A stretch of DNA of 64,000 nucleotides from Arthrobacter sp. efr-133-TYG-118 (GCF_030209755.1 NZ_JARVRH010000013.1:1-64000), one strand, 5' to 3'; shown: positions 1 to 8,585, counted from the first letter of the stretch. Made by a program: numbers and translations. The notes: a model not told the origin generated them from the letters alone.

Positions 1-70
1 GCGCCACGGTCTCCTTGTTGGCATCGAAGAGTCGCGCCACGGTCTCCTTGTTGGCTTCGCTGGTGGCCAT
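1..70 (-). CDS. N-terminus of a hypothetical protein, possibly SnoaL-like; cut by the window edge
   Basis: The leftward gene starts at an ATG read from 70 to 68, with a consensus AGGAGG ribosome site just upstream on the minus strand. Only about 23 residues are in the window. They begin MATSEANKETVARLF and then repeat the block ANKETVA after 11 residues, because 22 bp of DNA recur with a 33-bp period. NKE-V-RLF is a typical opening of SnoaL-like (NTF2-fold) proteins, but too little is visible for a firm call. The in-frame 11-residue duplication is unusual for that family. Confidence 0.55.
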   Translation of the reverse strand, partial: MATSEANKETVARLFDANKETVA

Positions 71-213
71 GGTGAGTCCTCCTGGCAGCCGGTGTGGTGT
101 GGCTCATAGACTACGCGGCAGCGGCCCCGTCAACAAGCTCTCGCGTTGACACGAGCAGTGCGCGGGCGTTCGATGATCCCACAGGGTCACACGCTGCGAG
201 GAGGCAACCGTCG

Positions 214-850
214 ATGCGCGTGGTTAGCAAGCCTAAACGAGTGTCCGTGACAGTCGGCGGTGCCTTGAGGGTTGCCGGATGCCTCGGCATGTGGCTGGCC
301 GCCATACTTTCGGTTGGACCGGAGGACGGCAGAAACGTTCTATTTTCCTTCTTCTTCGCCGTCTTTGCCCTGATTTGAGGCGTCGTCATCCTGTCCTGGG
401 ACCGCCGGTCCGATCCCATGGTCCTGATGCGTATGCAGCGGATGCCCTTCAAGGAATCCTGCCCTTGGCCTTCTTCGCTTCATTCCTTCTGTCCATGCCC
501 GCGCCCGAGCTCACAGATCCTGCCCAACCGTACCTGTGGATGGCCGGCCTGCTTCTGGCATCGGCTGCCGTTTCAGTAGTGCCGGCAGTGCAGGCGGCGC
601 TCTTGGAGATCCCGCCACTGCGTCCCGGACGCTATCTGGACTGGCTCCGATGGCAGAACTTCGGCGCCGGCACCCTGCTGCACTCGATTCTCGTTCCAGT
701 AATGTTTTTTCCTATCCACTGCAGTCCCACGCCTTTGCACCGCTGATCGTCGTGTTGGCCCTCGCCCAAGCGACCGTGAGCGTCTGGCGCATCATCGAAC
801 GCCGCCAGCTTTCTGTCTACCGGAGGCTTCGCCCCTCTGCTCTTGGATGA
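214..850 (+). pseudogene. Decayed membrane protein gene
   Basis: Strongly hydrophobic stretches occur in succession on the plus strand but in different frames. The first (RVSVTVGG to FFFAVFALI, about 214-375) meets an in-frame TGA at 376 and continues as GVVILSWDRRSDP. The next (ILPLAFFASFLLSMP to GAGTLLHSILVPVMF, about 455-705) is in another frame, and the last (APLIVVLALAQATVSVWRI, about 735-800) in a third. Together they look like a multi-pass membrane protein broken by one stop and at least two frameshifts. I do not recognise the family. Sequence error is an alternative to real decay. Confidence 0.4.
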
Positions 851-1517
851 GTTGTCCGATACTCTCGGGTGCCTGGGCGCTCTACCGCTTTCCATCGCGC
901 TTATCGTCCGTCTTGCACGTCAACGCCCACAAGCAAGCCATGGACGGGGTCCCGGGGGATCTCCTCATCTGCGGATCGAACCCAACCACATGGAGTGACC
1001 CTCTGGACCGCCCAGTTCCAACGTGCCCCAGTATTCATTCCTTGTTCCTGACTACTCGGCCGACCATGTTGAGACCTCAAGGTCCAGGAAGCCTATCGGC
1101 TTCGTGTAGCCGCGCATACGCCGGCCGCGGTCAATTAGTCGTTAATGAGGCCGGGATCACACTTCCTTGCGTCGTGACTTGGTCTCAGGGTGTAAGTTCT
1201 CGGAAACGTTTGTCCGAGGCGCTCATGGGTCGGCTCCTTTTCCTTGGAACGCCAGATCCAGCGGAGCAAGCAACAGTGGGTCATCCGGCGCGCCAAGCTC
1301 ATCTGAGAGAGTGCCCAGTCCTTCGATGCCGGCAAACATTGCATGCTTCCGCGTCGGAGCGAGGCGGAGAGGCAGCGCGATCGACAGCGGAAATGAGCTG
1401 GTGCCACGCTACAGGTGACAGCGATGGATCCAGACCGCTCCCACGCGCCGTCGAGCAGCCCCATCTACTTCAATAGCCATGAACATTCCGGAAGTGAGAC
1501 GAACTGACCAGACCGTC
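851..1517. other. No convincing gene; possible leftward remnant
   Basis: The long plus-strand reading frame across this stretch has no recognisable composition or motif. On the minus strand, about 1224 to 1400, a short frame reads plausibly (for example MFAGIEGLGTLSDELGAP) and ends with its TGA overlapping a following ATG. It has no good upstream start because a TAG precedes it. It may be the 3' end of a lost gene. I see no RNA gene or terminator here. Confidence 0.3.
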
Positions 1518-2216
1518 CTAGAAGATACGCCAAACTGTCGTCTGCCAATTCATTGATCTAGTCCCCGATGATCGGACCAGAGCAGTATTGATCTTTACGG
1601 GAATATTCGGTCTTCCGTCCTTCTTCTTTGGCAGTGCATTAAGAACGAGCTCATTGCCAGCGAAGCGGCCAGCCCAATCCCTGAGGCGGTAGTGACGGGG
1701 ATGTGGGTTTCGATTTTGATCTGGTATTTCTAAGATCCCCCTCGCAGCCCCTCTGTATTTTCTCAGCGGCATTTTGTTTTCGAGAGACTTCAGAACGGCG
1801 TCAACTTTCTTAGTGGGGCCGGATAGAACGAACAAGCATTCAGTGGTGGGGGAGTGCTGGCTTACGAGGGCTAGTCGACACAAGTCAAGTAGGATCCTGT
1901 CCCATTTGCAATGGCCTGATTCGGCCCATTTCGCTTCGATACAGATGTCCGTCATCCCTGTGCGATACGCCTGGATGTAGAAGTCAACTTCGCGCCTACG
2001 TCCTACATTCTGATCGACATCCCTTGCGAGTGCATCGTGGGCATACCCCGAATGAATCCTGAAGTCTGTCGGACTGGTGATTGCGCCAATAATCTCATTC
2101 ATGACCCCATGAAGGTGGTATTCGCTGAAGGACTGTCCACGTTCACAGACGTAGTCAAACTCAAGCTTGGCTGATACCCCGTCTGCCAGCCGTTTCGCGA
2201 TGTCTTTTCGTTGCAC
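1518..2216 (-). CDS. Orphan PD-(D/E)XK nuclease-like protein
   Basis: This 232-residue protein has no close family I can name. Residues 72-97 show the pattern of a restriction-endonuclease fold: REVDFYI with Asp78 in one strand and DICIEAKW with Glu94 and Lys96 in the next, after a helix with Glu41. This D...ExK arrangement is the usual metal-binding and catalytic core of PD-(D/E)XK enzymes, so DNA cleavage is an inference. The GTG start at 2216 lacks a strong ribosome site, so the true start could differ. There is no methyltransferase or specificity partner nearby. It opens the run of defence-like genes. Confidence 0.6.
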   Translation of the reverse strand: MQRKDIAKRLADGVSAKLEFDYVCERGQSFSEYHLHGVMNEIIGAITSPTDFRIHSGYAHDALARDVDQNVGRRREVDFYIQAYRTGMTDICIEAKWAESGHCKWDRILLDLCRLALVSQHSPTTECLFVLSGPTKKVDAVLKSLENKMPLRKYRGAARGILEIPDQNRNPHPRHYRLRDWAGRFAGNELVLNALPKKKDGRPNIPVKINTALVRSSGTRSMNWQTTVWRIF

Positions 2217-2310
2217 TCAGTAAGCGTAGTAGGGCTAACGCTAACTCCTGTCATGCGTTTCGAGTCGGGATGAGGGCCTCCAGCCCTCAGCCGACGGCGA
2301 CAAGGTGCCC

Positions 2311-2460
2311 ATGACATTCAGCCGCAACGCCACGGCGCATACAGTGAGTCCCCGCCAGTTCAACCGGCGTAACGCGGTCCAAGGCATCATGGTGGCCTGC
2401 AGCCTGCTGTACCGACTTGACGAGAAGGCCCAGGCGCTCGGCGTGGATACGGAAGTGTAG
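2311..2460 (+). pseudogene. Short coding remnant or small protein, unrecognised
   Basis: A 49-codon frame from an ATG reads like genuine protein (SPRQFNRRNAVQGIMVACSL, then LLYRLDEKAQALGVDTEV) and ends at TAG. The same frame stays open and protein-like upstream for about 20 codons without a clear start. This suggests the 3' end of a truncated gene rather than a complete small gene. It lies between the PD-(D/E)XK gene and the first member of the repeat family. Confidence 0.3.
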
Positions 2461-2620
2461 TTGCCAGGGGCAACGGAAGAGGACACGCTCTCCAGGCCGG
2501 CTTCGAATAGCGGCCCAAACGGTGTGAAACCGGCCAACTCAGTACACGCGCATCGCGGGACGGTACCTTGAGCCACGTACGTCTAGGGCTCGGCAAGCAG
2601 GGGAGATTCTGCCTAGGAAG

Positions 2621-2645
2621 AACCCACCTCCTAACTCAACAATGA
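2621..2645 (+). repeat. ACCCACCTCCT-family motif, outer arm
   Basis: The motif ACCCACCTCCTAACTCAACA starts about here and continues into ATGAG. Nearly the same sequence recurs at 8289 and, slightly diverged, at 13194 and 13026. It lies about 30 bp outside the 140-bp repeat that follows. Confidence 0.6.
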
Positions 2646-2651
2646 GCGGCC

Positions 2652-2791
2652 TGACCACAAGAGCTCCGTGCCACCAAAGTTGCTATAGGAGGTGGGCGCC
2701 AAAATGCCCGGAATTACGCGGGTTCCGGTCTATCTGTGACATCTTTGTAGCACAGCAAAGATCCATCTCATTTAGTAACATTGGTGGCTTC
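2652..2791 (+). repeat. 140-bp direct repeat copy 1, with inverted arms inside
   Basis: This 140-bp block aligns without gaps to 3921-4060; I counted 26 mismatches (81% identity). Within it, 2670-2697 (GCCACCAAAGTTGCTATAGG and on) and about 2760-2788 (ending TTAGTAACATTGGTGGC) are imperfect inverted repeats of 28 bp, giving a MITE-like unit of about 119 bp. The two copies bracket one gene at 3054-3908. The arms hold the family motif AGGAGGTGGG or its complement. No transposase is attached. Confidence 0.8.
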
Positions 2792-2899
2792 TTTTCCCAG
2801 TGGCAGGTGTGAGGGAATGAGCCCGGAGACGTCCTTGCTTCATCTGATTGAGGACCTCGAAAGTTGCGGACCTCACTGTGCTCGAGTTGCGTTGCAGCA

Positions 2900-2994
2900 G
2901 GAGGCACTTCACCGAGGCAACGAAACCACGCTTCCGGAGGTCTTTAAATGAGGCAACGTATTACTTTTCCCGGAGGGATTGCAATGAGGCAACA
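2900..2994 (+). repeat. 36-bp tandem repeats of a translation-start module
   Basis: GGAGG occurs at 2900, 2936 and 2972, and GAGGCAAC at 2914, 2950 and 2986, so both recur at exactly 36 bp. In the last two units the layout is a Shine-Dalgarno sequence, a short spacer, then ATGAGGCAAC. The final unit opens a 20-codon frame (MRQQGLNGVEGRFSVLQGHG) that stops at 3046, just before the ATG at 3054. Bases between the conserved blocks have diverged. Confidence 0.6.
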
Positions 2995-3053
2995 AGGGCT
3001 CAATGGCGTGGAGGGCCGTTTTTCAGTGTTGCAGGGGCATGGTTGAATGCTCC

Positions 3054-3908
3054 ATGACCAAAAAGAAGAAGAAGAACTCAGGGAACCCCGGCCGCACGTC
3101 AGATGTACAGATCGTTATGCCTTCCAAGGCGCTCAAGGCGGTTGTGCGTTTGTTGGAGGAGATCGATGACGAGGCTCATGATGCCGCCCGACGGAGCTTT
3201 CCAGATGAGTATTCTCCTCTGTTCAATTTTGACCAGGGCGTCCTTGAGCGGGGCATCAATACGTTGAAGTCGGTGCGTATCCTGGTGGAGCATGGCCATT
3301 GGGAAATGGCACATTCGCTGCTTCGCCAGCTCCTGGAGCTGCTTGCGAACATGGAGTTCCTGGCGCAGATGCCGGACCGGACCAAAGCGACTCTTCAGTA
3401 TGTGAAATATGGCCTGCTCCAGAAGACCACGGAGCAGATCCTCACGATGAAGTATGACGAGGAGTCCGGCCGGCCGATCGACCGGGAGCGTCTGGCGAAG
3501 CTCGAAGCCTTCCAGCAGGGCCCGACGTTCGATGAATTCAAGGCCAAAACAAAAGACGGGTCGTTGAAGTTTGTAGATAGTTGGTGCCGGAAGAACATGA
3601 AGTCACTGTGTGAAGCGTCGGCGAACAAGCTTCGCCTGTCGCAGTATGAACTGCTCTACTCGCCGTGGTCTGAGCAGGTACATGCGTCCCCGGGCGCTCT
3701 TATTGATTCGATGTTCCGGAACCAGGGAACCGATTGGCAGAAGCTTGTCATTGAAGGAGATGAAGTGCGGATTCACGAGGCCGTTAGCATGGCCATCACC
3801 TTGTTCCTGGAGCTCCGCCGCTTCCTGCCGGCCATCGATGCCCCTGATCATGAAAAAGCCAACGACTGGCTCGAAAAGGCCAAGCCAAAGCAGGCGGTGG
3901 CAGCCTAA
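3054..3908 (+). CDS. DUF5677-like (HEPN-type) protein
   Basis: The 284-residue product starts with a lysine-rich tail (MTKKKKK), then is almost wholly helical. Its centre (LLRQLLELLANMEFL) and the later LYSPWSEQVHASPGAL segment match the DUF5677 pattern, in which a Tyr/Leu-Ser-Glu-x-x-His-x-Ser element closes a HEPN-like bundle. HEPN proteins are often RNases in defence or toxin systems; activity here is inference, and the classic R-x4-6-H motif is not clear. ATG 3054 was chosen because the coding signal starts there. In-frame ATGs at 3003 and 3039 are possible, but the repeat module lies across them. It is the only gene between the two 140-bp repeats. Confidence 0.7.
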   Translation: MTKKKKKNSGNPGRTSDVQIVMPSKALKAVVRLLEEIDDEAHDAARRSFPDEYSPLFNFDQGVLERGINTLKSVRILVEHGHWEMAHSLLRQLLELLANMEFLAQMPDRTKATLQYVKYGLLQKTTEQILTMKYDEESGRPIDRERLAKLEAFQQGPTFDEFKAKTKDGSLKFVDSWCRKNMKSLCEASANKLRLSQYELLYSPWSEQVHASPGALIDSMFRNQGTDWQKLVIEGDEVRIHEAVSMAITLFLELRRFLPAIDAPDHEKANDWLEKAKPKQAVAA

Positions 3909-3920
3909 CGTTCTCAAGCG

Positions 3921-4060
3921 TGACCACGAGAACTCCGTAGCACCAAAGTTTTAATAGGAGGTGGGTACCCAAATCCCCGGAATGACGCGATTTCTGGCCT
4001 ACTTTTGACATCCTTGTGGCACAGCAACGACCCACCTCCTTTAGTAACGTTGGTGGCTTC
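3921..4060 (+). repeat. 140-bp direct repeat copy 2, with inverted arms inside
   Basis: This is the partner of 2652-2791, same length and orientation. Its arms at 3940-3966 (GCACCAAAGTTTTAATAGGA then GGTGGGT) and 4030-4057 (ACCCACCTCCTTTAGTAACG then TTGGTGGC) are clear imperfect inverted repeats of 27-28 bp around about 63 bp. The left edge begins only 12 bp after the DUF5677 stop codon. The right edge abuts a truncated reading frame. Confidence 0.8.
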
Positions 4061-4065
4061 ATTTT

Positions 4066-4227
4066 GCTGACATCGCCATCGTGTTTGCCGCCGACAGGAA
4101 CGATGTCGGCGTCACCGACCCCGCGGTGCAGGACGTCGAGGACTTCATCCAAGACGACTACCGGACGACCGCTGAACGCATCGCGGACGGTGAGCTGAAA
4201 CAGTCCCAACTCCAGTCCTGGATGTGA
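4066..4227 (+). pseudogene. 3' fragment of an unrecognised gene, truncated at the repeat
   Basis: An open frame of 53 codons with typical high-GC codon use (for example AADRNDVGVTDPAVQDVEDF, then IQDDYRTTAERIADGELKQS) ends at TGA 4225-4227. It has no start codon or ribosome site, and the coding signal begins within a few bases of the right end of the repeat at 4060. I read it as the surviving C-terminus of a gene cut by the repeat insertion or by recombination there. I do not recognise the family. Confidence 0.5.
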
Positions 4228-4254
4228 GGGTCGTTCAGCATTCCTATAGCTGTC

Positions 4255-7200
4255 TCAGTCACCGTCCAACATGTCATGCGGCACGGCGATTTCCTCGTAG
4301 AAGTACGCGAGAGCCCCGGCCGCTGCCAAAGCACGCTCTGCCCCTACGCGGGCGTCTCTGGCCACTGGGCCAGAGAATCCAGACGTGAGCTGTACAACGT
4401 CAATCGCAAGTTGAATGAGTATGTCTTCCGGCAATCCTTCGGGTAGGAACGTGAGCATATCTGGCCGCGCATTTGTGGCATCTTCACCGAGAAGCTGCGC
4501 CTGCAAACCGTCAAGCCATAGCTCCGCCGCCCGATTTGGCGAGACGGCATGATAGTCGGCGGGCCTAATACGTAAATTCGCGGGGGCGACCCAAATGGAG
4601 GCGGCCGCACACAGGATGCCACCGGCTCGAGATAATCGACTGGCGTCGGAGATATCTTGGAGCGCTTCCCGGGCTAGCGCACGCCAGTCTTGCGCATTGA
4701 GGATCGAGACAAAGTCCGAAGAATCCAATGGGGAAGCCGAAAAGCCCAATTCGGCCTGCTTCATGCGAGGCCCGTGACCCAGACGATCCCAATCTAGCAA
4801 CTGATCATAGACCCGACTGGAAGGAAATGCCGCCAGTACACGGAGCGCCCAAAAGAACCCTCCAATCTCGACAGCCGAATGCTCTCGGTCATCCTTTAGG
4901 CCGTTAATGATTTCCTCGGCGAACGGTAGGTCATCAACTGTGAGATCGTCGCCAGGATCAAGTTTCCAAACCTCCCGATCCAGAGAACCGCAAGCGTTTG
5001 AGAACAGGAGAGCTTCACGTCCAATGAATGTCAGTTCTCGTTGTTGTTTGTTTTCGGGCTCCCAGTCGCTATGGACCATAAGCAGCGGGCCCCACCCAAG
5101 AACGTCGCGCGGATGCTGGATGCCTGACATTTTCACGGCCAGTGTCGAAAAGTCTGACTTCTCCTTATCCAGATGCTCCTTTATTTCGAGGCCCAAATCA
5201 ATGCGAGGATGCAGGTCTGCCCGGTCAGCAACAGATTTCAGAATCCGTTGATCGAGAAATGCTACTTCGGTTCCGCTGATTCCAATTGACCCATCGGCGA
5301 ACGCCTGGACGAGTTGCTCTGCTAATTGCGCTAGAGTCTGAGGTTCAAGTTCGGGCAAGTTGTGCGCGAAAGACATGTCACCAGTAGCCGCGGCGAATTC
5401 GAGCGCACGCGGCCACCATTTGCCTATGTCTGCCCAAAGACGAGCTTCCCACACCACTGCTGCCTGATCTGGCACGTGCATACTGAGCACCCCGGCCTCG
5501 AGCATGCTTTCGACTTGATCGGTAGAAGCCGGGCAGCCTGTGCTTCGTCGCTGAAGAGCCAATGAAATCTGCTTTACGATCCCCCCGCGATTTGCGATGT
5601 CAACCGCAAGGTCGGTCGCAACCTGGGGATCGAGATCAAAAGCCCATCTCCAAAAACGCCCGTGCGCCAGAAACTTGGCCAGCGTTCTTCGTCGATGAGC
5701 ACATTTGCAGTAATCCGACACTAGAGCGAGCGAGTAGGTCAAGGAGAAATCAGGAGTATCGCCATCCTCTATTGCTCCCCGTAGGGCATCCACTAGACCG
5801 TGAAGGGCAGGGCCGTCGCCGAGGAGCTGGCAGCTCTGATGTATGGTCTCTATCCAAGAAGGGTGCAAGGCAGCATCTAAGAAGTCTTCCCACCAGCCTT
5901 CGGAACGTGTCTGGATACGTCTGGCGAGAACGGTGGCGGTGAAATATTCGTGGATGGCACGATGCATCCAGCGAACTCGCTGGAATCGTCGGGAGAATGG
6001 TGACTCTTGCAGCCCGTGCGGAACAAGGATGCCCGACAAATACACTTCATAAGGGGCATCCGGCGAACTGGTCCAGTCTTCAAGCGTGGCCAGTACTTCG
6101 CTATCTCTCCAAAGCGATTGGATACTATTGTGCTTGTGCTTGGCCATTGCCCAGGCCACAGTAGTCGCGGCCCGATGCACGCGAGCAACCTGAGCGTCGT
6201 CGTCTATCCAGTGAGTTCGGGGATGCCATTTGCGTCGAAGAAAGTGATCCACGAACCGGTCGAAGAGGCTGGCTTGGTCGCCGGGAACCTCCTCGTGATG
6301 TGCGACAAAACACATGAACCCGAGCATCAACGGATTGGTGTTCAGCTCCGACAGGCTAGCCTCACGGATCGTTCGGTTGTATCGCTTACGGGCAACCATG
6401 CTTCCTGACAGATCGAACCACCTATCGGCGGTGCTGGCTGCGGCAGCCTCGGTGATCGGCAAGACTGCCACATGTGTTGCGGTAGCAAACGGCGTGCTGT
6501 ATCCGGTAATTCTGGAAGTGATAACCAGCCGGTATCGACAGTCAATTAGAAGATTCACCAGTTGCTTTACCGCAGCTTGGCCGGCGGCACTTGGGATCTC
6601 GTCTAACCCGTCAAGAACAACCAATGTCTGGCAGGTGTTTTCCGCTTCTCTTGAGGCGCGAGCGGCTTCCAACAGAGCGTCAGGAGAGACCCTGGCCGAG
6701 ACGGCTCGAGTCATTGCTTGCGCGATTGCAGCGAGCGCCTCCCGCTCTTTAGTAATAGGCCTTTCCGGTGTAAGGATGGCGGCAACGTCCGCGAGGCGAG
6801 CGAAGGCGGCCTTTTCACCGGCTTTGACTGCTTGTACAACCAGATCCTTAGCGAGAGTGCTCTTACCACTCCCAGGATTTCCAAGTATCACCGTCAAAGA
6901 TGAGCTCGGAAGAACCCCATCGAGTCGTTCTGATTCGCCGTACAATCGGCCGTCCCAGTACAAGTCCTCGCGATCAGATGGCACGAATCTGAGCAGGTCG
7001 TCGACCCGAGTTACCAACAGATCTTTCGCGAGGTCGCGGTTGGAAAACCCGTCGGGGTAGTACTCAGGCGGGCGATCGAGCGCTTCGATAACAGCAGTGG
7101 TTGGCCAAGCTGCATTGGATTGCTCAACCGACGCAGCGTGGATCTCGTCGATCAGTGACCGCGTCTCCTTCGCGAGGAGTTCGATACGCAGCTGCGACCG

Positions 7201-7692
7201 CATCTGGTCCACTGTTGCGTCTGTGTTGAACCAGTCTGCATATCGGACAACTTCAACGACAACCGAAAGGCTGCACCAAATGGCGGTGGAAAGACGAGTG
7301 GTCGCCGGTTCCTCGGCGTGCAAGGCCTCGATCGCCCGCCTGCCGTCAACATCCAATATCCGCTGCATCCCATGCTCGGGGTCGCGTACGAGGTCCAGCA
7401 GCGCATCGTGAGCAGAAAAAGCATCGGCCAGGAGTTTCGCGACGTCTCCTGCAATCGCGTTCCACTGGGCGGTGGTCCCCCCAAGTTCTGTTTGCACGCT
7501 CCGGTCAGTGCGTAGAGCATTGGCTGTGTGTGACGCGATGAATTCAAATCCGTCATGTTGTTTGAGAATTCTCCGAGTCCAGCCTTGTTCCCCCGTCAGT
7601 GCGTTGGCCAACTCGTTTTGTGAAAATGCCGTCCGCAACGACGACACGACCCGCGGGACGGCCCTAGACGCTAAAGGGACAAGATCAAGCAT
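4255..7692 (-). CDS. NACHT-domain STAND NTPase, NLR-like defence protein
   Basis: The 1,145-residue product has a helical N-terminal region (about 1-250), a P-loop GNPGSGKST near residue 270, and a Walker B with NACHT-type acidic extension LVVLDGLDEIP near 360, followed by the sensor-like RLVITSR. The winged-helix motif MHRAIHEYFTA lies near 560. The rest (about 600-1145) is helical and could be a sensor of repeats. Related bacterial NACHT proteins (bNACHT, Avs) recognise phage products and then trigger cell death or dormancy. No separate nuclease domain is visible at the N-terminus, so the effector is unclear. I chose the ATG at 7692; an in-frame start 32 codons upstream at 7788 is possible, and neither has a strong ribosome site. 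Confidence 0.85.
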   Translation of the reverse strand: MLDLVPLASRAVPRVVSSLRTAFSQNELANALTGEQGWTRRILKQHDGFEFIASHTANALRTDRSVQTELGGTTAQWNAIAGDVAKLLADAFSAHDALLDLVRDPEHGMQRILDVDGRRAIEALHAEEPATTRLSTAIWCSLSVVVEVVRYADWFNTDATVDQMRSQLRIELLAKETRSLIDEIHAASVEQSNAAWPTTAVIEALDRPPEYYPDGFSNRDLAKDLLVTRVDDLLRFVPSDREDLYWDGRLYGESERLDGVLPSSSLTVILGNPGSGKSTLAKDLVVQAVKAGEKAAFARLADVAAILTPERPITKEREALAAIAQAMTRAVSARVSPDALLEAARASREAENTCQTLVVLDGLDEIPSAAGQAAVKQLVNLLIDCRYRLVITSRITGYSTPFATATHVAVLPITEAAAASTADRWFDLSGSMVARKRYNRTIREASLSELNTNPLMLGFMCFVAHHEEVPGDQASLFDRFVDHFLRRKWHPRTHWIDDDAQVARVHRAATTVAWAMAKHKHNSIQSLWRDSEVLATLEDWTSSPDAPYEVYLSGILVPHGLQESPFSRRFQRVRWMHRAIHEYFTATVLARRIQTRSEGWWEDFLDAALHPSWIETIHQSCQLLGDGPALHGLVDALRGAIEDGDTPDFSLTYSLALVSDYCKCAHRRRTLAKFLAHGRFWRWAFDLDPQVATDLAVDIANRGGIVKQISLALQRRSTGCPASTDQVESMLEAGVLSMHVPDQAAVVWEARLWADIGKWWPRALEFAAATGDMSFAHNLPELEPQTLAQLAEQLVQAFADGSIGISGTEVAFLDQRILKSVADRADLHPRIDLGLEIKEHLDKEKSDFSTLAVKMSGIQHPRDVLGWGPLLMVHSDWEPENKQQRELTFIGREALLFSNACGSLDREVWKLDPGDDLTVDDLPFAEEIINGLKDDREHSAVEIGGFFWALRVLAAFPSSRVYDQLLDWDRLGHGPRMKQAELGFSASPLDSSDFVSILNAQDWRALAREALQDISDASRLSRAGGILCAAASIWVAPANLRIRPADYHAVSPNRAAELWLDGLQAQLLGEDATNARPDMLTFLPEGLPEDILIQLAIDVVQLTSGFSGPVARDARVGAERALAAAGALAYFYEEIAVPHDMLDGD

Positions 7693-8284
7693 GTGTGTAT
7701 TCTGCCAACACCTTCCGAACAGTGCGAACCTGCTTCGCGAATCAGGCACCGATAGGTGCTTTGGTGTAGTTATTCGCCCGTTGCCCATACACAGAGGAAC
7801 ATCGCTCGAGCCGGGCCTACTCGTTACTTCTCACTGACGCTTAACCGTGCGGCAAGACTATGCGCGATCGGTGGAGCGGCTAACTTCGTCCGGTCGCGAT
7901 GACGCCGCGCCCCGGTGACCATTCGATCTTGTCCCTCGGAGTCCCGGGCGGCAACTTGTCAGGAGACAATCGGCGGCGCTGACAGTAAACGGCGGCCTCC
8001 GCCGGACCGGGTGATCGTGACCGAGCTCGAGCCCGCGGCTCACCCGATGATCATCCATGTGCCCGATTGCTCGTCCGTCAGACGGAAGCTGGCTGGTCGA
8101 GCGAGCACGCTGCTGGTTGGGCCCCATGCCGACCCACCACGTTCTTGAACGTTCGTCAATCAAGCTCCTCTCAGATGGTCTCTCGCAAGGTCTCAATCGT
8201 CCTTCGGTCAAGCTCGGCACGGTCGACTTGATCGCCGTGCCATGGGCCTATTGAATGTGCCTGAACACGGGAAACACGGGCCTG
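7693..8284. other. Intergenic stretch without a supported gene
   Basis: About 590 bases separate the NACHT gene from the next repeat. A plus-strand frame near 8010-8150 (VIVTELEPAAHPMIIHVPDC) looks faintly protein-like and ends at TGA, with no ribosome site. It could be debris of a lost gene. No hairpin terminator or RNA gene was seen. Confidence 0.3.
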
Positions 8285-8288
8285 AACC

Positions 8289-8418
8289 GACCCACCTCCT
8301 AACTAAACAATGAGGGGGTAGTAATGTGCGGAGGTCGATATGGGTTGTGCGGGTTCAATCTAATAGTATTTGTCCAGCTCAGGGGCGCATTGGCCCACCC
8401 ATCTGGCAACATTGGTAA
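8289..8418 (+). repeat. Diverged member of the ACCCACCTCCT repeat family
   Basis: It opens with ACCCACCTCCTAACTAAACA then ATGAG, matching the motif at 2621. About 105 bp later comes a second direct arm, CCCACCCATCTGGCAACATT then GGT. The internal sequence GATATGGGTT is shared with the copy at 13194-13340. The arms here are direct rather than inverted, so this copy is related in motif but not in full layout to the 140-bp pair. Confidence 0.6.
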
Positions 8419-8433
8419 TTGACCGGAAAGTAG

Positions 8434-8532
8434 TCTTTCGCCTTCCGTATTGGGTTCGGCCAGTTCACCATCATGGAAGATGTCGATGAGGCTGCGGAAC
8501 AAATTACGACGGCCGTTCCGCGTGCCATCTAG
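8434..8532 (+). pseudogene. C-terminal fragment resembling cysteine desulfurase
   Basis: About 32 codons remain, ending at TAG 8530-8532. The segment FRIGFGQFTIMEDVDEAAEQ closely follows the pattern of the extreme C-terminus of cysteine desulfurases (IscS/NifS/DndA type), where an R-hydrophobic-S/G-F/L-G-R/Q-F-T stretch precedes E-[DE]-[VI]-D-x-A. There is no start codon; a TAG lies directly upstream at 8431. The fragment begins right beside the repeat ending near 8418. A dndA origin is possible in a defence island, but cannot be decided from so short a piece. Confidence 0.5.
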
Positions 8533-8585
8533 GTTGGGGGTCGTGGCCATTGACGTTCCGTCGCTCACGAGACAGGATACGTTTC

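Noticed and set aside
847..1476. A 209-codon plus-strand frame
   Set aside because: No ribosome site, no recognisable domain, Ser/Pro/Arg-rich; better read as noncoding or decayed sequence.
2878..3000. 36-bp periodicity considered as a CRISPR array
   Set aside because: The period is too short for repeat plus spacer, the conserved part is only about 15 bases, and no cas gene is present.
3921..4060. 140-bp repeat considered as an integron attC site
   Set aside because: The arms are inverted as in attC, but the RYYYAAC and GTTRRRY core sites are not found at the ends and no integron integrase is visible.
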